DNA of 33,473 nt from an uncultured Marvinbryantia sp. (lineage in GTDB: Bacteria > Bacillota > Clostridia > Lachnospirales > Lachnospiraceae), in NCBI GenBank assembly GCA_947631355.1, contig CANRKY010000009.1, positions 1-33,473 of the forward strand. The letters run 5' to 3'. Below, one piece after another: positions 33,326 to 33,473 of the stretch. Both the position numbers and the translations under genes were made by a program. Within the stretch, counting starts at the first letter, position 1. Each line of letters begins with the position of its first letter. The notes beneath the pieces are model-generated. The model was not told the DNA's origin. It saw nothing but the letters and a program-made list of their open reading frames with translations, and did no database searches.

Positions 33326-33473
33326 TGTGCCCTGAGCGATGGCTTGCGCCGCACGTTCCATCGCCGCCGTACACCCGCAAAGCAGGAAAGCCAGGCACTC
33401 TCCCGTCTGTTTTTCGCCCGGCACATTCTGTGCCGGCCGGATGTCAGCCGGAGATGTCTGGCTTTCGTTTTCC

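Overview
The window looks like chromosome of an anaerobic, spore-forming-type Clostridium, most likely a GC-rich member of the Lachnospiraceae. This is inferred from housekeeping genes of Firmicute type (Rel, HemZ, ThiT with a TPP riboswitch, an L10 leader before rplJ-rplL), strong AAGGAGG ribosome sites, TTGACA/TATAAT promoters, and small Lachnospiraceae-type proteins. No phage, insertion sequence or CRISPR array was found. Base composition is GC-rich throughout except for an AT-rich patch around 31.8-32.55 kb.

Left part (1-6.9 kb): a minus-strand export operon encodes a membrane-fusion (HlyD/MacA-like) adaptor, a MacB/LolD-type ABC ATPase and a second, giant adaptor that runs off the left edge. 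The giant adaptor carries about 890 extra residues between the two arms of its coiled-coil hairpin, including three blocks of tandem repeats. A divergent lipoprotein gene with an internally duplicated domain lies to the right, and a perfect 14-bp palindrome sits between the two promoters.

Middle-left (6.9-14.2 kb): one long minus-strand operon reads apt, rel, a metallo-beta-lactamase-fold hydrolase, hemZ, an HD-GYP-like phosphohydrolase and hisS. It combines purine salvage, the stringent response, haem synthesis and tRNA charging. A tRNA-Leu(AAG) gene with its own promoter and terminator precedes it.

Middle (14.3-22.8 kb): a small four-cysteine protein; a beta-glucoside PTS permease (IIBCA) overlapping a family 1 6-phospho-beta-glucosidase; a TauE/SafE permease; then a glycosyltransferase followed by a collagen-like Gly-X-Thr-rich protein. 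The last pair resembles the glycosyltransferase/BclA arrangement of spore-surface glycoproteins. A YkgJ-type cysteine-cluster protein and a lipoprotein with two zinc-finger-like motifs follow.

Right part (22.8-33.5 kb): a thioredoxin-reductase-like flavoprotein; thiT under a TPP riboswitch; an HD phosphohydrolase; lysA facing a LysR regulator across a shared promoter/operator; a small membrane protein and a HAD phosphatase; deoD; rplJ-rplL with leader attenuator; an acyltransferase-3 membrane protein; an AT-rich unit with a strong promoter, a 25-codon reading frame and a terminator but no recognisable gene; and a GNAT acetyltransferase followed by low-complexity repeats.

The best candidates for something undescribed are the hairpin-inserted giant adaptor, the glycosyltransferase/collagen pair with its odd inverted repeats, and the AT-rich transcription unit at 31.8-32.4 kb.
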